NCBI GenBank assembly: GCA_040793985.1
Contig: JBFNJI010000003.1
Location: 186,001 to 250,000 of the forward strand
Length of the DNA: 64,000 nt
DNA from: Thiodiazotropha sp040793985
GTDB lineage: Bacteria; Pseudomonadota; Gammaproteobacteria; Chromatiales; Chromatiaceae
Reading direction: 5' to 3'
The notes beneath the pieces are model-generated. The model was not told where the DNA came from and did not search any database. It saw only the letters and a list, made by a program, of their open reading frames with translations. Shown piece by piece: positions 61,910 to 64,000 of this stretch (position 1 is the stretch's first letter; each line of letters begins with the position of its first letter). Made by a program: the position numbers and the translations under genes.

Positions 61910-63373
61910 ATGCGTGTAATCGAAGAAGCTCTCACATTCGACGATGTTCTTCTGGTCCCGGCCCACTCTCAGGTGCTCCCCAAAGATGTTGATCTGCGGA
62001 CCAAACTGACGCGTGGGATCGACCTCAGTATACCCCTGGTTTCCGCCGCCATGGACACGGTGACCGAGTCCCGTTTCGCCATCGCCATCGCCCTCGAAGG
62101 GGGCATAGGTATAGTGCACAAGAATATGACCCCAGAACAGCAGGCCGCCGAGGTTGCCAAGGTCAAGAAGTATGAGAGCGGTGTCATTCGTGAACCCATC
62201 ACGGTGGGGCCTTATGTCAGTATCGGTGAGGTGGTGGAGCTTACCCGGGCGAGGAATATCTCCGGTGTACCGGTGGTGGATGGCGAGGAGCTTGTCGGTA
62301 TCGTCACCGGCCGGGATCTGCGCTTTGAACGAAAGATGGACGATCCGGTGCGCAACATCATGACCAGAAAGGAGAATCTGGTTACCGTCAGGGAGGGGGC
62401 CAGCAGTGAAGAGGTGTTGCAGCTGCTGCATACACACCGTATCGAGAAGGTGCTGGTGGTGGATGATGATTTCGCCCTCCGCGGAATGATAACCGCGAAG
62501 GATATTCAGAAGGCGAAGGACTATCCCCACGCCAGTCGTGATGAGCATGAGCGACTGCGTGTTGGCGCTGCGGTTGGTGTCGGAGCCGGTACCGAGGAGC
62601 GGGTGGATGCGCTGGTCAATGCCGGGGTCGATGTGGTGGTGGTGGATACTGCCCATGGCCACTCCCAAGGAGTGCTCGACCGGGTCGCCTGGGTGAAGAA
62701 AAGCTATCCGGATGTAGAGGTGATCGGGGGCAATATCGCAACCGCCGAGGCGGCCAAGGACCTGGTCAAGTCCGGAGCGGATGCGGTCAAGGTGGGAATA
62801 GGCCCCGGGTCCATCTGCACCACGCGCATGGTTGCCGGGGTTGGAGTACCCCAGGTGAGCGCAGTCTCCAACGTCGCCAAGGCTCTTGAGGGTAGCGGTG
62901 TGCCATTGATTGCCGATGGTGGCCTGCGCTACTCCGGTGATATCGCCAAGGTTTTGGCCGCCGGCGCCTATTCGGTGATGATAGGTGGCATGTTTGCCGG
63001 AACCGACGAGGCTCCCGGCGAGGTGGAGATCTATCAGGGTCGCTCCTATAAATCCTATCGGGGCATGGGTTCCCTGGGCGCCATGTCGGGCAAGGATGGT
63101 TCCAGCGACCGCTATTTCCAGGAGACCAGCGAGAAGGAGAAGCTGGTTCCCGAAGGTATCGAGGGCCGGGTTCCCTACAAAGGCCCGGTAATCGGGGTCA
63201 TCTATCAGATTATCGGCGGTATCCGCTCCAGCATGGGGTATACAGGCTGCGCCAATATCGACGAGATGCGCACCAAGCCGGCGTTCGTCCGGGTCACCAA
63301 CGCGGGTGTCACCGAATCCCATGTGCATGACGTCACCATCACCAAAGAAGCTCCCAACTATCGGCGCGATTGA
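61910..63373 (+). CDS. guaB: IMP dehydrogenase
   Basis: 487 residues. TFDDVLLVPAHSQVLP at the N-terminus, a CBS pair (IREPITVGPYVSIGEVVELT onward), the catalytic loop GIGPGSICTTRMVAGVGVPQ with Cys, and the flap GMGSLGAMSGKDGSSDRYFQ are all present. Commits IMP to GMP synthesis. Followed directly by guaA with 1 bp between. Confidence 0.98.
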   Translation: MRVIEEALTFDDVLLVPAHSQVLPKDVDLRTKLTRGIDLSIPLVSAAMDTVTESRFAIAIALEGGIGIVHKNMTPEQQAAEVAKVKKYESGVIREPITVGPYVSIGEVVELTRARNISGVPVVDGEELVGIVTGRDLRFERKMDDPVRNIMTRKENLVTVREGASSEEVLQLLHTHRIEKVLVVDDDFALRGMITAKDIQKAKDYPHASRDEHERLRVGAAVGVGAGTEERVDALVNAGVDVVVVDTAHGHSQGVLDRVAWVKKSYPDVEVIGGNIATAEAAKDLVKSGADAVKVGIGPGSICTTRMVAGVGVPQVSAVSNVAKALEGSGVPLIADGGLRYSGDIAKVLAAGAYSVMIGGMFAGTDEAPGEVEIYQGRSYKSYRGMGSLGAMSGKDGSSDRYFQETSEKEKLVPEGIEGRVPYKGPVIGVIYQIIGGIRSSMGYTGCANIDEMRTKPAFVRVTNAGVTESHVHDVTITKEAPNYRRD

Positions 63374-63374
63374 T

Positions 63375-64000
63375 ATGACGATTGATATCCATGCGCATCG
63401 GATTCTGATTCTCGATTTCGGTTCCCAATACACCCAGTTGATCGCCCGTCGCATCCGTGAGGCGGGGGTCTATTGCGAGATCTATCCCTATGACAATCCC
63501 GAGCAGGGACTTGCCGGGGTAAAACCTGCCGGTGTCATCCTCTCGGGGGGACCGGAGACGGTGACCGCCGAAGAGGCGCCGTCAGCGCCGCAGGCGGTCT
63601 TCGATCTCGGTGTGCCGGTATTGGGGATCTGTTATGGCATGCAGACCATGGCTGCGCAGCTGGGTGGCGGTGTCGCCTCTTCGACAAAACATGAATACGG
63701 CTATGCCCAGGTACGTGCCAGGGGGCACTCCCGGTTGCTCAGGGACATCGAGGATCACACCAGCAAGGAGGGGTATGGCCTGCTGGATGTCTGGATGAGT
63801 CATGGCGATCGTGTCGAGTCCCTTCCCGACGGTTTCAAGGTGATTTGTGAAACGGAGAATGCACCCATCGCCGGGATCGCCGATGAGACACGCGGATACT
63901 ACGGTCTGCAGTTTCATCCCGAGGTAACCCATACCCGCCAGGGTAAACGTATTATCGAGCGTTTTCTGTTCGAGATCTGCGGTTGTGAGGTGTTATGGAC
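63375..64000 (+). CDS. guaA: GMP synthase, N-terminal part (cut by window edge)
   Basis: First 208 codons only. The class I glutaminase domain is visible: ILDFGSQYTQLIARRIREAG at the N-terminus, the nucleophile in VPVLGICYGMQTMAAQLGG, and the His/Glu pair in GLQFHPEVTHT. ATG 63375 lies 1 bp after the guaB stop, the usual guaBA operon. The ATP-pyrophosphatase domain is beyond the window. Confidence 0.97.
   Translation, partial: MTIDIHAHRILILDFGSQYTQLIARRIREAGVYCEIYPYDNPEQGLAGVKPAGVILSGGPETVTAEEAPSAPQAVFDLGVPVLGICYGMQTMAAQLGGGVASSTKHEYGYAQVRARGHSRLLRDIEDHTSKEGYGLLDVWMSHGDRVESLPDGFKVICETENAPIAGIADETRGYYGLQFHPEVTHTRQGKRIIERFLFEICGCEVLW

Noticed and set aside
61865..63454. 529-residue frame on the minus strand opposite guaB
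   Set aside because: It mirrors guaB, has no family motifs and runs through strong coding sequence on the other strand.
1..64000. CRISPR arrays, tRNA and rRNA genes, prophage
   Set aside because: No regularly spaced repeats, no tRNA cloverleaf or rRNA sequence and no phage structural genes were recognised by eye.

Overview
The window looks like the chromosome of a sulfur-oxidising gammaproteobacterium of the Chromatiales/Sedimenticola/Thiodiazotropha type. This is an inference from gene content: a gammaproteobacterial mreBCD-mrdA-rodA cluster, gatCAB, guaBA, pyruvate kinase, DsrE/TusA/sulfide:quinone oxidoreductase-like genes, a thiocyanate-hydrolase-type operon and a tungsten-type aldehyde:ferredoxin oxidoreductase operon. 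No rRNA, tRNA or CRISPR array was found.

Layout. 1-5155 (minus): cell-shape cluster mreB-mreC-mreD-mrdA-rodA, with rodA cut by the window edge. 5416-7618 (minus): DUF6502-DUF5666 pair. 8117-11410: gatCAB. 11481-13721: secreted metzincin protease with a GlyGly-CTERM-like tail. 14048-15035: a clearly dead outer-membrane porin gene. 15353-26446: a thiocyanate/cobalt island made of cbiM-like cobalt uptake, a methyltransferase, a GlcF-like Fe-S protein, a CynR-like LysR regulator, scnB-scnA-scnC plus a P15K-like activator, and a NitT/TauT-type ABC transporter with two paralogous permeases. 26534-29176: an IS3 orfA remnant, then dsrE-tusA-sqr-DUF1641. 29857-32967: SLC13 anion permease divergent from a LysR gene. 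33042-37567: AOR operon (polyferredoxin, AOR, NAD(P)/FAD oxidoreductase, MoaD-like protein, small unknown). 37624-46380: housekeeping and accessory genes (GDSL lipase, SDR, hydrolase, pyk, sodB, orphan hyuB, CDF transporter). 46397-56735: HybE-like chaperone with an upstream FNR-type box, HDOD protein, recQ, NAGGN-type amidotransferase, an HD-GYP remnant, grxD, deaminase, CBS protein, aldehyde dehydrogenase. 56730-64000: xseA, a large GGDEF-EAL sensor, guaB and the start of guaA.

The most interesting signal is a 69-bp element present three times without gaps (15353-15421, 17301-17369, 20055-20123). It lies upstream of cbiM, the GlcF-like gene and scnB. Its layout is ATAG-N7-YTAT-N13-ATTAGGTCTTKGACAA-N12-GGYAAATAGTWT: a LysR-type T-N11-A box about 32 bp upstream of a -35-like hexamer. 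A CynR-like LysR gene sits in the middle, and a perfect version of the same box covers its own start codon. This suggests a single LysR regulon that coordinates thiocyanate hydrolase, its cobalt supply, its presumed substrate importer and an unexplained GlcF-like electron-transfer protein. The downstream DsrE-TusA-SQR genes could handle the released sulfur. Pathway assignments come from family knowledge and gene order and were not tested here.
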